This document shows, piece after piece, positions 15,292 through 23,728 of a stretch of DNA of 64,000 bases (its first letter is position 1; every line of letters starts with the position of its first letter). The notes beneath the pieces are model-generated. The model was not told the origin of the DNA. It was given only the letters and a program-made list of their open reading frames with translations, and made no database searches. The DNA is from Pantoea dispersa (GTDB taxonomy: Bacteria > Pseudomonadota > Gammaproteobacteria > Enterobacterales > Enterobacteriaceae), in the NCBI RefSeq assembly GCF_014155765.1, contig NZ_SCKT01000001.1, positions 1,116,001 to 1,180,000 of the forward strand, given 5' to 3'. Made by a program: the position numbers and the translations under genes.

Positions 15292-15708
15292 TCAGGGCGC
15301 AAAACGCACCGGTATCTTTTCTTTCAGATACGCAGGCCGCATGGGAAAGGTGTTGGCATCTATCGCCTGCTTTACCGCATCGATAGCGACGGCGCACAGA
15401 TCAGCATCTCCGGCCTGCGCAGTGACGTTTGTCGGTGGCTGACCTAAGGGTTGCGTAATGACCAAATCACAGGTCTTACCGTGATATAAATTCGCGTCAA
15501 AAAACCGATACTGTATTGCGGTAACGGCCTGACAAAGCCACAGATGGGTATCTTTATTTGCTAATTGCGAGGAGGTTTGCGATTCGCACTCACTTCTTAT
15601 CTCGGAAGCGGTTGGAAACCTGAATGATTGCCTTGCTGTTTGTTTAGTATGGGACTGGCAGCCGACTAATAACATGACGGCGATAAGTGAGAGTGTTTTT
15701 TTCATCAT
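15292..15708 (-). CDS. Lipoprotein with a TolA C-terminal (domain III)-like region
   Basis: 138 residues. The N-terminus MKKTLSLIAVMLLVGCQS is a type II signal peptide with lipobox LVGC. The second half aligns with TolA domain III: AIQYRFFDANLYHGKTCDLV against E. coli SAIESKFYDASSYAGKTCTL, then GD.DLC..A..A.K.A and a K..P..F.P ending. The two cysteines that form the TolA III disulfide are kept. There is no TolA membrane anchor or long helical domain II, and no tol genes are nearby. TolA III is the part that meets TolB, colicins and filamentous phage coat protein; a lipid-anchored copy could compete or add to this, which is inference. The start could also be the upstream ATG at 15717. Confidence 0.75.
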   Translation of the reverse strand: MMKKTLSLIAVMLLVGCQSHTKQTARQSFRFPTASEIRSECESQTSSQLANKDTHLWLCQAVTAIQYRFFDANLYHGKTCDLVITQPLGQPPTNVTAQAGDADLCAVAIDAVKQAIDANTFPMRPAYLKEKIPVRFAP

Positions 15709-16076
15709 GGCATCCATGCAAATCATTTATGCATTTATAGCATCCCGGATAGATTGCGGAAACCGTGCCTGCTATCGGGTTGCTTTCGCATTGGCAGCGA
15801 ATACTCACCCCAGCAACCGACCGCATTCCAGATGTGAGAATAAACAGCGTAACGTCTCAAGCCAATTCGCAGACCCCATCAAAGGTTGCGAAATAAGGCC
15901 AGCGTGTTTTGGCCAGCCTGACATGCAGGGATAGGTTTCTGTTGAAAAGTCGGGACGGCTGCAGAATAAATTCAGCAAACATCTTTCTACCCCGCCCGAC
16001 TCAATCCCCAATATGCACGTAAGTTATTGAGCGTCCTTAGTCTGATTTCTACTCAGGAACGCTGAGCCCTTTTACG
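15709..16076. other. 368-base gap without a recognised gene
   Basis: It lies between the lipoprotein start and the end of the chemotaxis receptor gene. Short open frames on both strands have no ribosome-binding site and no family resemblance. I see nothing else I can support. Confidence 0.4.
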
Positions 16077-17621
16077 TCAGACACGAAATGTGTCTACCAT
16101 CCCCCGCAGAGCGTGCGCCTGCTCAGAGAGAGACTGAGACGCCGAAGAGGACTCTTCAACCAGTGCAGCGTTATTCTGCGTGACACCATCCATCTGACTT
16201 ACCGCAATGCTAACCTGAGAAATGCCCTGCATCTGTTCTGAAGAAGCCAGTGAAATATTATCCATGGCCTCTGCCAGTTCGCCCACCATGCTGACAATCT
16301 TCAATATGCTCTGCCCTGTACCTGCTGCCACCTCAACGCCGCTTTCGACCTGCTCAACGGCCTGTTCAATCAGCTGTTTGATGTCGCGAGCAGCATTTGC
16401 ACTGCGCTGTGCAAGCGTTCTGACTTCACCGGCAACCACGGCAAAACCGCGTCCTTCTTCACCTGCCCGGGCAGCCTCCACGGCTGCGTTGAGCGCCAGA
16501 ATGTTGGTCTGGAAGGCAATGCTTTCGATCACGGAGGTGATGTCCCTTACCTTTGTCGCGCTCAATGAGATCTCATTCATGGTTTCAGACATACGCTGTA
16601 CGTCGGCCTCACCTGCGCGTGCCAGCGTTGCCGCATCCCGGGCAGACCCAGCGGTCTGCTGCGCGCCGGCCGTATTACTTTTCACGGTGGCGGTAAGCTG
16701 CTCCATACTGGCCGCAGTTTCCTGCAGCGCTGCAGCCTGCTCCTCGGTGCGGGATGACAATTCTGTATTGCCCTGTGATATCTCATCCGCTGCCAGCGCC
16801 ACAGAAGCAGCAGAGTCTTTTATCTTTGATACCAGACCACGCAGGTTTGCCTGCATGCCATCCAGAGAAGCCATCAGGCTGGTACTGTCATTGTTTCGCA
16901 GCGTTACAGGCGTCGTCAGGTCGCCAGAAGCAATGGTCGCCGCAAGTGTCTGCGCCTGCACTGGCTCGCCGCCCAGCTGGCGCATCAGTACGCGAATGGT
17001 CATAACGCATGTTCCCACTGCCAGCAGTGCTGATGCGGCCGCGAGCAACATCAGTATCAGCGATGCCCGGCGTGTCGCCTGACTGTTGGTTTCAACAGCG
17101 GACTGCGTATTTTTCATCTGAACCAGCGTCATGTCATTAAGCGCTTTGAGCAAGGTACTCTGCACCGGGCGCGTAACGTTCAGCAGATAGGCAGTGGCTT
17201 CCTCAGCGCGATTTTCAAGCCCGAGCCGGCCAGCCTGCTTCAGCGACGAAAGTGCAGGCTCCTCAGCTTCAGTAATGCGGCTCATGACTTCCCGCCCCTG
17301 CGGTGTTGAATCCTCCTGCATCACCTCAGCCAGAGCGTTGCGGCTGGCTATATACTGCGCTTCTTGTTTTTGGACGCGCTCCCATTCAGGCTTCATTGCC
17401 TGAACATCCGTCAGGAGCGCCAGGTTACGAACCGCAATGCCCATATCCCTGATGCTGCCTCGCATATCCAGCACCAGCTGATACTTTTTCATTTTGACGT
17501 TGACCGCATCGTCCATGCCTTTGGTCGCACTACTCAGGGCGTTGAGCGCAATGCCGGTACAGATAATAAAAAGCACAATAAGCAGGCCAAAGCCCGTTGC
17601 AAGCCGGGTAGATATTTTCAT
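16077..17621 (-). CDS. Methyl-accepting chemotaxis protein
   Basis: 514 residues. Membrane segment 1 (about 8-30), a periplasmic four-helix-bundle ligand domain (about 35-185), membrane segment 2 (about 188-210), HAMP (about 212-265) and the cytoplasmic coiled coil with the hallmark hairpin SIAFQTNILALNAAVEAARA and GEEGRGFAVVAGEVR. Methylation helices flank the hairpin (EEQAAALQETAASMEQLTAT). It lacks the C-terminal NWETF-type pentapeptide that tethers CheR/CheB in Tar/Tsr, as in Trg/Tap-class receptors. The ligand is unknown. A sigma-28 promoter precedes it, tying it to the flagellar regulon. Confidence 0.93.
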   Translation of the reverse strand: MKISTRLATGFGLLIVLFIICTGIALNALSSATKGMDDAVNVKMKKYQLVLDMRGSIRDMGIAVRNLALLTDVQAMKPEWERVQKQEAQYIASRNALAEVMQEDSTPQGREVMSRITEAEEPALSSLKQAGRLGLENRAEEATAYLLNVTRPVQSTLLKALNDMTLVQMKNTQSAVETNSQATRRASLILMLLAAASALLAVGTCVMTIRVLMRQLGGEPVQAQTLAATIASGDLTTPVTLRNNDSTSLMASLDGMQANLRGLVSKIKDSAASVALAADEISQGNTELSSRTEEQAAALQETAASMEQLTATVKSNTAGAQQTAGSARDAATLARAGEADVQRMSETMNEISLSATKVRDITSVIESIAFQTNILALNAAVEAARAGEEGRGFAVVAGEVRTLAQRSANAARDIKQLIEQAVEQVESGVEVAAGTGQSILKIVSMVGELAEAMDNISLASSEQMQGISQVSIAVSQMDGVTQNNAALVEESSSASQSLSEQAHALRGMVDTFRV

Positions 17622-17666
17622 ATTAATTCTCGCTGTAAGTAGATGAGAGTGTCAGATATGAATGTG

Positions 17667-17693
17667 TTATCGGCATTGTGTGACGCAGATTCA
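17667..17693 (-). promoter_or_regulatory. Sigma-28 (FliA) promoter of the chemotaxis receptor
   Basis: On the minus strand TGAATCTG, 11 bases, then GCCGATAA. The -10 matches the FliA consensus exactly and the spacing is canonical; the -35 is partial against TAAAGTTT. It lies 46 bases upstream of the receptor start. Confidence 0.8.
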
Positions 17694-18433
17694 TCACCCG
17701 GAATAGTTAATTTTAAAATTTATTTCGGACCCGTTATTCAGATTTACGTGGGTTACATATCGCTATATTAGTGACACTCTCAATATAAAATTAACCCCCG
17801 GCTTTTTGAGAGAAATAATTCTTGCATGCAGGTAATCAATACCTGGCTTAAAACCCTCCGCACCAGGAAATTTTTCACCGATATGCTACCGCTGACACCC
17901 TCTTCTTTTCCTGACGCAATAATTCTGGCAACGTTCAGGAGCGATAACCAATCAATTGATTTTAATGGAAAAAATAATGAATAAATTTTCTTCAATTGAC
18001 CTGCAATCCTGCCAACGCTAAACACCTGTTATCATCCAGTCGTAACGCCACTAAACCAGAAAAAGAAAAATAGCCCGCAAAGTTATTATAAAAGGTTAAT
18101 TATTATTTACTATCCCCACTTAAAAGGTGACAGGTTGATATTAACGGCCGTAAGTATTTAGCAGGAATGGCCTGACGCGCTCCCGAATCAGGTGCCATAA
18201 TTATTTCTCAAACATTTTCAATGAATATCGTCATCCGCGCCTGACTGACAGAGATTCAGAAAATTCACCTGGCAGGAAACCTCGTATCTATCCTGAATGA
18301 TCAGGTTAACGTATATAATTCCGGTCTAAAAAGGCATCGTGCGCTGACTGTCAGCGGGAATAATTCATCAGGGTGCTTATGCCTCAGTGAGCTGGCGTTT
18401 CGCCTCGTCATGCTGTGCTCTGGCATCAGCACA
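17694..18433. other. AT-rich 740-base gap before the argU island
   Basis: This stretch is visibly more AT-rich than its neighbours. An 81-codon open frame on the minus strand (17780-18025) has no ribosome-binding site or family resemblance and is probably not a gene. An isolated TATAAT (near 18314-18319) could be a promoter -10 toward 18330-18430, but I can assign no product. It may be the decayed left margin of the island. Confidence 0.4.
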
Positions 18434-18580
18434 GAGATGGGCGGATGAGAGAGCATCGAAATGGTTCAGCGCTATGCTCACCTGGCACCTAATCATCTGA
18501 CCGAGCATGCGAGGCAAATTGACTCACTATTAGGGAGAACGACGCAAATACGACACAAGGAGAAAATCAGGCTGAGTTGA
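18434..18580 (+). pseudogene. C-terminal remnant of a tyrosine integrase (copy 1)
   Basis: The frame reads EMGG, stop, [20 protein letters not shown]..., matching the C-terminal end of lambda-type integrases, including the catalytic Tyr in [12 protein letters not shown] replaces the expected Trp codon and the rest of the gene is missing. It is a diverged duplicate of the tail at 21466-21618 and is followed by an att-like core, so it marks an older integration at the same tRNA. Confidence 0.75.
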
Positions 18581-18611
18581 AGCTTGAGTAATTAGCTGAT
18601 TTTTATTTGCA

Positions 18612-18625
18612 CCCTACAGGATTCG
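18612..18625. repeat. Distal att core copy (argU 3' end)
   Basis: CCCTACAGGATTCG is identical to bases 21658-21671 inside the tRNA-Arg gene. The bases before it (ATTTGCA) also resemble those before the tRNA copy (ATTTGGCACG). It follows an integrase tail, the usual layout at a phage or island boundary. Confidence 0.75.
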
Positions 18626-18868
18626 TTCTCCTGCCCCTTAAACCTTGCTACCACTGGTTTTTCCTCGTGTTCAAAAAACGCAGAGGCCTCCAATAAGGCC
18701 CCAAACGTGTTTCACTGAAAACATAAGCGCTTTCGAGAGCGGGCATTGTAGCGGCTAACCGCCGCTACGCCAACTTGCCATTGTGAATGGTATCTTCCTT
18801 GAACTGTGTGAGTTGTTTAGCAAATTAGCCAGCTTCTACGCTTTCGTAACCTACTAACAATTAAGATT

Positions 18869-20116
18869 TTAGACCGGAGCTTTTAACAGAGATAAATCAA
18901 CCTCATTTTGGATACGCTGCGCCATACTGACAATTGACTGAGCAAAACTTCCTTCTCCACGCTCAAGTAGTAAAGCCCAAGCATCAAAGTCCATATTCCA
19001 GTTGCGTGGAACATTCATACCCACATCTGCGTGGCACCACCAAGGCCACCATCCCGGAGTTCCAACATATGCATCAATTTCAGGAAAAGCATTGCGCATT
19101 GCTGCTGCAATTGAAGGAAAATGATTTTTCTTTAGCTTTTCGCTGGGCTCACTGACCGAGCTAATCCCGTAAGCCAAATTGCGATAATCTGAAGTATCAA
19201 ACTCCCAGCTTAACATGAAATCATCCCCCTCTCTAAATAAGATAGAAAAGGATGCATATTTACCTCCTAATCGCAACTCATCATTAAAATCCACACTAAC
19301 CCCGACAGGTGCCAATTGCTTAGAGAGATGTTTGATGAAATTTTCCCAAAGCCGTTCTTTTACTTGACGCATATTCTGTGTAATCAAAAATGCCGCGCTA
19401 AGATTTTGCGGTGAAGCCACCAGGCTCTCTGTTAATTCAGTTTGCAATTCCATAACTGTTTCTCCATTAATATCTTCACGAATGAATTTAAGCAAAGCGT
19501 CGACAAAGCAGCGCACTGATGGTGCTTCTACATGTAAAACGCAATCTGAAAGCCATCTTTCAAGTTGAAAAAAAGTAATTGGCTTTACATGCTTGTTCAT
19601 CTCTTCTGAAGCCTGAGAGCGATAAGAAGACTCACTAACCTCATTGTTACAGAGATATATTAATGACCATCCAACTCCTCTACGCTGTGCTTCAACCGCT
19701 AACCAGTGAGCATAGTCATGAAGTTGGTCCTTTTGATCTACTGCCCAAGGCTTGTTTTCAATGCCCGTCAACTCGTTTTTATCTTCAATCAGTATGTCAA
19801 TTCGCCGCCCACCCGAAATTGTATATTCCGTTGTCACTCGTGTTTTATGGCTAACTGCGTAGTCCTCAGGCTTCTCAATTAATTGATAAAAACGACTGAG
19901 AAATAAGTCACCCTGGCCGTGAGTTTCGTCCGTTGTGAGAAGAAATGCCAGACATTTTGAAAGGGTGTTTTCATTGATGTTAAAGAAGCGAAATAGTCGA
20001 AAATCGGGAGCAATTTTACTTGAGTATCGTTTCTTGGCTTGTTGATAGCTTTCCCGAAGGAGTGCGGTACTACGTAGCAACTCCTTTATACTTTTCCATT
20101 CTTCAGTATTTTCCAT
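18869..20116 (-). CDS. PD-(D/E)XK nuclease family protein, possible defence cargo
   Basis: 415 residues. The N-terminal half has the nuclease core: an early helix NENTLSKCLAFLLTTDETHG followed by QGDLFLSRFY; then RRIDILIEDKNELTGIENKP, giving Asp107, Glu120 and Lys122 as catalytic D...ExK; and DQLHDYAHWL, the Q-x3-Y helix. This is the layout of the PDDEXK_4-type proteins found in genomic islands. The C-terminal half (about 230-415) is unassigned and Trp-rich (GTPGWWPWWCH). Base composition is clearly lower in GC than the flanks, indicating transfer. It is alone between two att cores with a transposase remnant. A role in blocking phages is inference. Confidence 0.8.
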   Translation of the reverse strand: MENTEEWKSIKELLRSTALLRESYQQAKKRYSSKIAPDFRLFRFFNINENTLSKCLAFLLTTDETHGQGDLFLSRFYQLIEKPEDYAVSHKTRVTTEYTISGGRRIDILIEDKNELTGIENKPWAVDQKDQLHDYAHWLAVEAQRRGVGWSLIYLCNNEVSESSYRSQASEEMNKHVKPITFFQLERWLSDCVLHVEAPSVRCFVDALLKFIREDINGETVMELQTELTESLVASPQNLSAAFLITQNMRQVKERLWENFIKHLSKQLAPVGVSVDFNDELRLGGKYASFSILFREGDDFMLSWEFDTSDYRNLAYGISSVSEPSEKLKKNHFPSIAAAMRNAFPEIDAYVGTPGWWPWWCHADVGMNVPRNWNMDFDAWALLLERGEGSFAQSIVSMAQRIQNEVDLSLLKAPV

Positions 20117-20282
20117 AATTCATTCCTTTGTATAGCCAATTGGCTTCAGATAATTTTGACTAATTAAATTTGTGATAATTGGTAAAGCCACCTTACTGAA
20201 GGCTCACATAGTTTAATCTTGTTCTACCTTTCAGCCAACATCCTTGGATAATGTTAAGCAATGATAACGTTCATCTTCTCCA

Positions 20283-21180
20283 CTAACTCAGGCTGCTTGA
20301 ATGTGAGATGCGCAGTGCCCTTCTGAAAGTAGCGAATGGAGAAGACGTATCGTCATAAACTTCCTTGCCAGGGTTAGCGCGGATGTGGTTTATCAGGTTG
20401 ATGGAGATGTCTGAATCGCCACGGGTAATCCAGGCACTTCCGAGCCGTTGATAATACTGGTTTTCATATTCTGTCGGTGACATCTGATTGCTCGAACCAT
20501 GCCGACGCTTACTGTTATAAAACATTTCGATGTAATCAAAAATATCGCTGCGGGCTTCTTCCCGCGTTCCGTAGATCTTTTTCTTTATCCGTTCGCGTTT
20601 CAGCAACTGGAAAAAGCTTTCTGCAACCGCATTATCGTGACAGTTACCGCGACGGCTCATGCTGCCCTCCAGGCCGTGTGATTTCAGGAACGACTGCCAC
20701 TCATGGCTTGTAAACTGACTGCCCTGATCAGAATGAAGCAGCACCTGTTTTTGGGGATTATGCCGCCATACAGCCATCAGCAATGCGTTCAGGACAATGT
20801 CCTTTGTCATCCGGGATTGCATTGACCAGCCGATAATTTTGCGTGAGAACAGATCAACAACCACGGCAAGATACAGCCAGCCTCCGTGGGTCCTGATGTA
20901 GGTGATGTCCGTTACCCAACGCTCATCCGGAGCATTCGGATTGAACTGTCGCTGGAGCCTGTTGGCCGACACGATACTGGCCTCGCCTTTACGTGCCCGC
21001 GGGCTCCGATATCCGACCAGAGCCTTTATCCCGGCACGTTTCATCAGTCGCCAGACTCTGTTTACTCCGCACGGTTGCCCGCTGTCCCGCAGATTCAGAT
21101 GGATCTTGCGATAACCATAGACGCATCCCGATTCCAGCCAGAGCTTTTTAATCTGTCCTGTCAGTCTCAGGTCTGCCTGA
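20283..21180 (-). mobile_element. Truncated IS3-family transposase (OrfB)
   Basis: The reading frame runs about 299 codons and ends abruptly at 21180 against integrase sequence. The N-terminal half of a typical OrfB helix region remains (LWLESGCVYGYRKIHLNLRD, CGVNRVWRLMKRAG), followed by a complete integrase core with the DDE residues: WVTDITYIRT, VLLHSDQGSQFTS and NCHDNAVAESFFQLLKRE. OrfA, the frameshift region and one IS end are gone, so it should be inactive. The 50-residue tail after YYQRL is unusual and may read beyond the original end. Confidence 0.85.
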
Positions 21181-21618
21181 TGGCGTTATGGCAAGGCTAT
21201 TGACGTGGCTCTGAATGATACCGCATGCAAAGTGCTCAAAGGGCAGATAGGGAAGCATTCACGCTGGGTGTTCGTACACACCAAGCCGAAGCATCGCAGT
21301 GACGGCACTATTGCGCCGGCAGTAAGGAAGATGCGCAGTGATGATAACAAGGCGTAGAAGATCGGGCTACAGCGCGCCGGTATTGAAGACTTCAGATTTC
21401 ACGATCTGAGACATACATGGGCAAGCTGATTAATCCATTCCGGCGTTCCCCTATCTGCATTGCAGGAAATGGGCGGATGGGAAAACATCGAAATGGTTCA
21501 GCGCTATGCTCACCTGGCACCGAATCACCTGACGGAACATACGCGCAAAATTGACTCACTTTTAGGGGGTAACGACACAAATACGACACAAATACGACAC
21601 AAGGAGAAAATCAGGTAG
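21181..21618 (+). pseudogene. Decayed tyrosine integrase (copy 2), interrupted by IS remnant
   Basis: The frame contains [20 protein letters not shown], stop (TAG 21355), KIGLQRAGIEDFRFHDLRHT, WAS, stop (TGA 21427), [20 protein letters not shown] and [17 protein letters not shown]. It shows the H-x2-R box (HDLRH) and the catalytic Tyr. The 5' part is missing exactly where the IS3 remnant begins. Two in-frame stops confirm it is dead. It ends 33 bases before the tRNA, the expected position for an argU-integrated element. Confidence 0.85.
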
Positions 21619-21650
21619 GCTTGAAGCTTGCGTAAGTCATTGAAAGTATT

Positions 21651-21727
21651 TGGCACGCCCTACAGGATTCGAACCTGTGACCTACGGCTTAGAAGGCCGG
21701 TGCTCTATCCAGCTGAGCTAAGGGCGC
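21651..21727 (-). tRNA. argU: tRNA-Arg (anticodon UCU)
   Basis: 77 bases with encoded CCA. Acceptor GCGCCCT pairs with AGGGCGT (one G-U), D-arm GCTC/GAGC, anticodon loop CTTCTAA giving anticodon TCT (reads AGA codons), T-arm ACAGG-TTCGAAT-CCTGT. The base pair at the bottom of the anticodon stem is C-U rather than a pair. Position beside folD matches E. coli argU. Confidence 0.96.
21658..21671. repeat. Proximal att core within tRNA-Arg
   Basis: CCCTACAGGATTCG covers the T-arm and acceptor-stem part of the tRNA gene and is repeated exactly at 18612-18625. Confidence 0.75.
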
Positions 21728-21822
21728 ATAGAAGATGCGTCGGATTATACGTCGGCACGCTGGCGCGTCAACGTTTTTGCCGCCAACGGACGGCAGAGTG
21801 TCGAGGGAATGAACAATTCGCC

Positions 21823-22326
21823 TTAATGACGCTGACGCCACTCGCTCAGTGAGACCAGATTACTCACCTCCGCGGATTCCCCTTCCAGTTCAATCCCCTG
21901 CGGCGTGAAGCGCGCATTATACTGCTCGCGTAACGCATTCAGCTCCTGGCTGTCCGGCTCCAGCTGGCGCAGGAATCCCAGCGCCAGCAACAGCTGCTGA
22001 CGTGAAATCAGAGCGGAGAACCCCGCCTTCGTCAGAATGTGATGCCAGCGCTGCGCGTTCTCATCGCTGCCATCGACAATCAGCACCTGCCAGATCAGCA
22101 GCACTGCCGCGCCATTATTGAGGTGCACTTCGTTGTCGCCGCGAATGTAATCGGTGAACTCATTTGCCGCCTCTTTGCCCATCTGTGCAAGCAGCGATTC
22201 AACATGCACCGGCGGCAGTTGCAGCCGCTTGCTGAGCGCCTGCGCGGCGTGGCGCGAACCGGCGGTCAGCAGCTGAAATCCCACAACAAACACTATCGCC
22301 AGCGTGGCGAGCATCAACCAAATCAT
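21823..22326 (-). CDS. DUF1198 family membrane-anchored protein (YicN-like)
   Basis: 167 residues with one N-terminal membrane helix (MIWLMLATLAIVFVVGFQLL) and a soluble domain. The sequence follows E. coli YicN: VESLLAQMGKEAANEFTDYI, AAVLLIWQVLIVDGSDEN, then LALGFLRQLEPDSQELNALR. The role is unknown. ATG 22326 matches the family start; a GTG four codons upstream is possible. It lies between argU and folD, divergent from folD. Confidence 0.85.
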   Translation of the reverse strand: MIWLMLATLAIVFVVGFQLLTAGSRHAAQALSKRLQLPPVHVESLLAQMGKEAANEFTDYIRGDNEVHLNNGAAVLLIWQVLIVDGSDENAQRWHHILTKAGFSALISRQQLLLALGFLRQLEPDSQELNALREQYNARFTPQGIELEGESAEVSNLVSLSEWRQRH

Positions 22327-22501
22327 CACGTGTTCCACATCATTGCCTGGCGGGCATAATACGCGCTAAGCCTGGCGCGCGCCACGGCGAAAAATCGGGA
22401 AACCGGTCGCGTAAACGAATCTGTGACTGACAGCCGCACGCGCTTCTGACAGAATAGGCGCCATCCCCGATTTAACTCTCTACAGATGGATTTCCTCTCT
22501 G

Positions 22502-23368
22502 ATGGCAGCAAAAATTATTGACGGTAAAACGATTGCGCAGCAGGTGCGCCTTGAGGTTGCCGAAAAAGTGCAGCAGCGTCTCGCTGCCGGTAAACGCGCC
22601 CCTGGCCTGGCCGTGGTGCTGGTCGGTGAAAACCCGGCATCGCAGATCTATGTCGCTAACAAACGCCGCGCCTGCGAAGAGGTCGGTTTTGTGTCGCGCG
22701 CTTATAACCTGCCCGCCAGCACCAGTGAAGCTGAACTGCTGGAGGTGATCGATGAGCTGAACAATGACGACGCTATCGATGGCATTCTGGTGCAGCTGCC
22801 GCTGCCGGCCGGGATCGATAATGTCAAAGTGCTGGAGCGCATCACGCCGGATAAAGACGTCGATGGCTTCCATCCTTATAACGTCGGTCGTTTGTGCCAG
22901 CGCGCCCCTAAGCTGCGTCCGTGTACGCCACGCGGCATCGTGACGCTGCTGGAGCGCTATAACATCGATACCTACGGCCTGAACGCCGTGGTGGTTGGCG
23001 CATCGAATATCGTTGGTCGCCCGATGAGCATGGAGCTGCTGCTGGCCGGCTGCACCACCACTGTCACGCACCGTTTCACTAAAGATCTGCGCCATCACGT
23101 TGAGCATGCCGACCTGCTGGTAGTGGCAGTCGGTAAGCCGGGCTTTATCCCGGGCGACTGGATTAAACCAGGTGCGATTGTGATTGATGTCGGCATTAAC
23201 CGGCTGGAAAGCGGCAAAGTGGTCGGCGATGTGGATTTTGCGTCAGCCTCTGAGCGCGCGGCTTACATCACGCCTGTACCGGGCGGCGTTGGCCCGATGA
23301 CGGTTGCCACGCTGATTGAGAACACGCTGCTGGCGTGCGAGCAATATCACGATGTGGAGCAGGCATAA
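22502..23368 (+). CDS. folD: FolD, methylenetetrahydrofolate dehydrogenase/cyclohydrolase
   Basis: 288 residues, full length. The bifunctional enzyme interconverts 5,10-methylene-, methenyl- and 10-formyl-tetrahydrofolate using NADP in the cytoplasm. Visible motifs are the catalytic Lys segment [39 protein letters not shown], the Rossmann signature [12 protein letters not shown] and [14 protein letters not shown] near the end. The stop overlaps the ybcJ start (TAATG), so the two are translationally coupled. The order argU-folD-ybcJ-cysS matches E. coli. Confidence 0.98.
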   Translation: MAAKIIDGKTIAQQVRLEVAEKVQQRLAAGKRAPGLAVVLVGENPASQIYVANKRRACEEVGFVSRAYNLPASTSEAELLEVIDELNNDDAIDGILVQLPLPAGIDNVKVLERITPDKDVDGFHPYNVGRLCQRAPKLRPCTPRGIVTLLERYNIDTYGLNAVVVGASNIVGRPMSMELLLAGCTTTVTHRFTKDLRHHVEHADLLVVAVGKPGFIPGDWIKPGAIVIDVGINRLESGKVVGDVDFASASERAAYITPVPGGVGPMTVATLIENTLLACEQYHDVEQA

Positions 23369-23580
23369 TGGCGAGTTTTTCACTGGGTAAACATGCGCAC
23401 GTTGATTTGTGCGATCTGCTGAAGCTGGAAGGCTGGGTGGAGAGCGGCGCGCAGGCCAAAGCGGTGATCGACGAAGGCGAAGTGCGCGTTGATGGTGCTA
23501 TTGAGACGCGTAAGCGCTGCAAGATTTTTCCCGGTCAGACGGTTGAGTTTGCCGGTCAGCGCGTAACCGTTGTGGCCTGA
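23368..23580 (+). CDS. ybcJ: YbcJ, S4-like RNA-binding protein
   Basis: 70 residues, the same length as E. coli YbcJ. It is a small S4-like RNA-binding domain: VDLCDLLKLEGWVESGAQAK, VIDEGEVRVDGAIETRKRCK and GQTVEFAGQRV. A ribosome-associated role is suspected for the family. The ATG overlaps the folD stop. A bidirectional terminator separates it from the convergent cysS. Confidence 0.93.
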   Translation: MASFSLGKHAHVDLCDLLKLEGWVESGAQAKAVIDEGEVRVDGAIETRKRCKIFPGQTVEFAGQRVTVVA

Positions 23581-23603
23581 TTTTACCAGGCAAATCCGGA
23601 CCT

Positions 23604-23643
23604 GTAGCGGCGCAATTTATTGCGCAATGAATTGCGCCGCTAC
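23604..23643. repeat. Intergenic palindrome, 14-bp stem
   Basis: GTAGCGGCGCAATT (23604-23617), a 12-base centre that is itself nearly self-complementary (TATTGCGCAATG), and AATTGCGCCGCTAC (23630-23643). A shorter GTAGCGGC-TAACC-GCCGCTAC is found at 18748-18768, so the outer arms belong to a dispersed repeat type. Confidence 0.7.
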
Positions 23644-23696
23644 GATAAGTGCATCAGGTTAATTACCCATAACCAGTGGGTTAAAGTTAGCCGTAT

Positions 23697-23728
23697 AAAA
23701 AAGGGCGAACCGCAGTTCGCCCTTTTTG
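23697..23728. terminator. Bidirectional terminator between ybcJ and cysS
   Basis: AAGGGCGAAC, loop CGCA and GTTCGCCCTT form a 10-base stem with A-run on the left and T-run on the right. It serves the convergent folD-ybcJ and cysS transcripts. Confidence 0.93.

Larger units (their letters stand above)
18434..21671. mobile_element. Decayed island at the argU attachment site
   Basis: About 3.2 kb bounded by two related integrase tails plus att cores (18434-18625 and 21466-21671). Content: a PD-(D/E)XK nuclease-like gene and an IS3 transposase fragment. In E. coli argU is the attachment site of prophage DLP12, and folD lies next to it, as it does here. The island looks like the collapsed remains of at least two integrations. 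Confidence 0.75.

Noticed and set aside
17780-18025. 81-codon open frame in the AT-rich gap
   Set aside because: No ribosome-binding site, no family resemblance, and AT-rich DNA of this kind gives such frames by chance.
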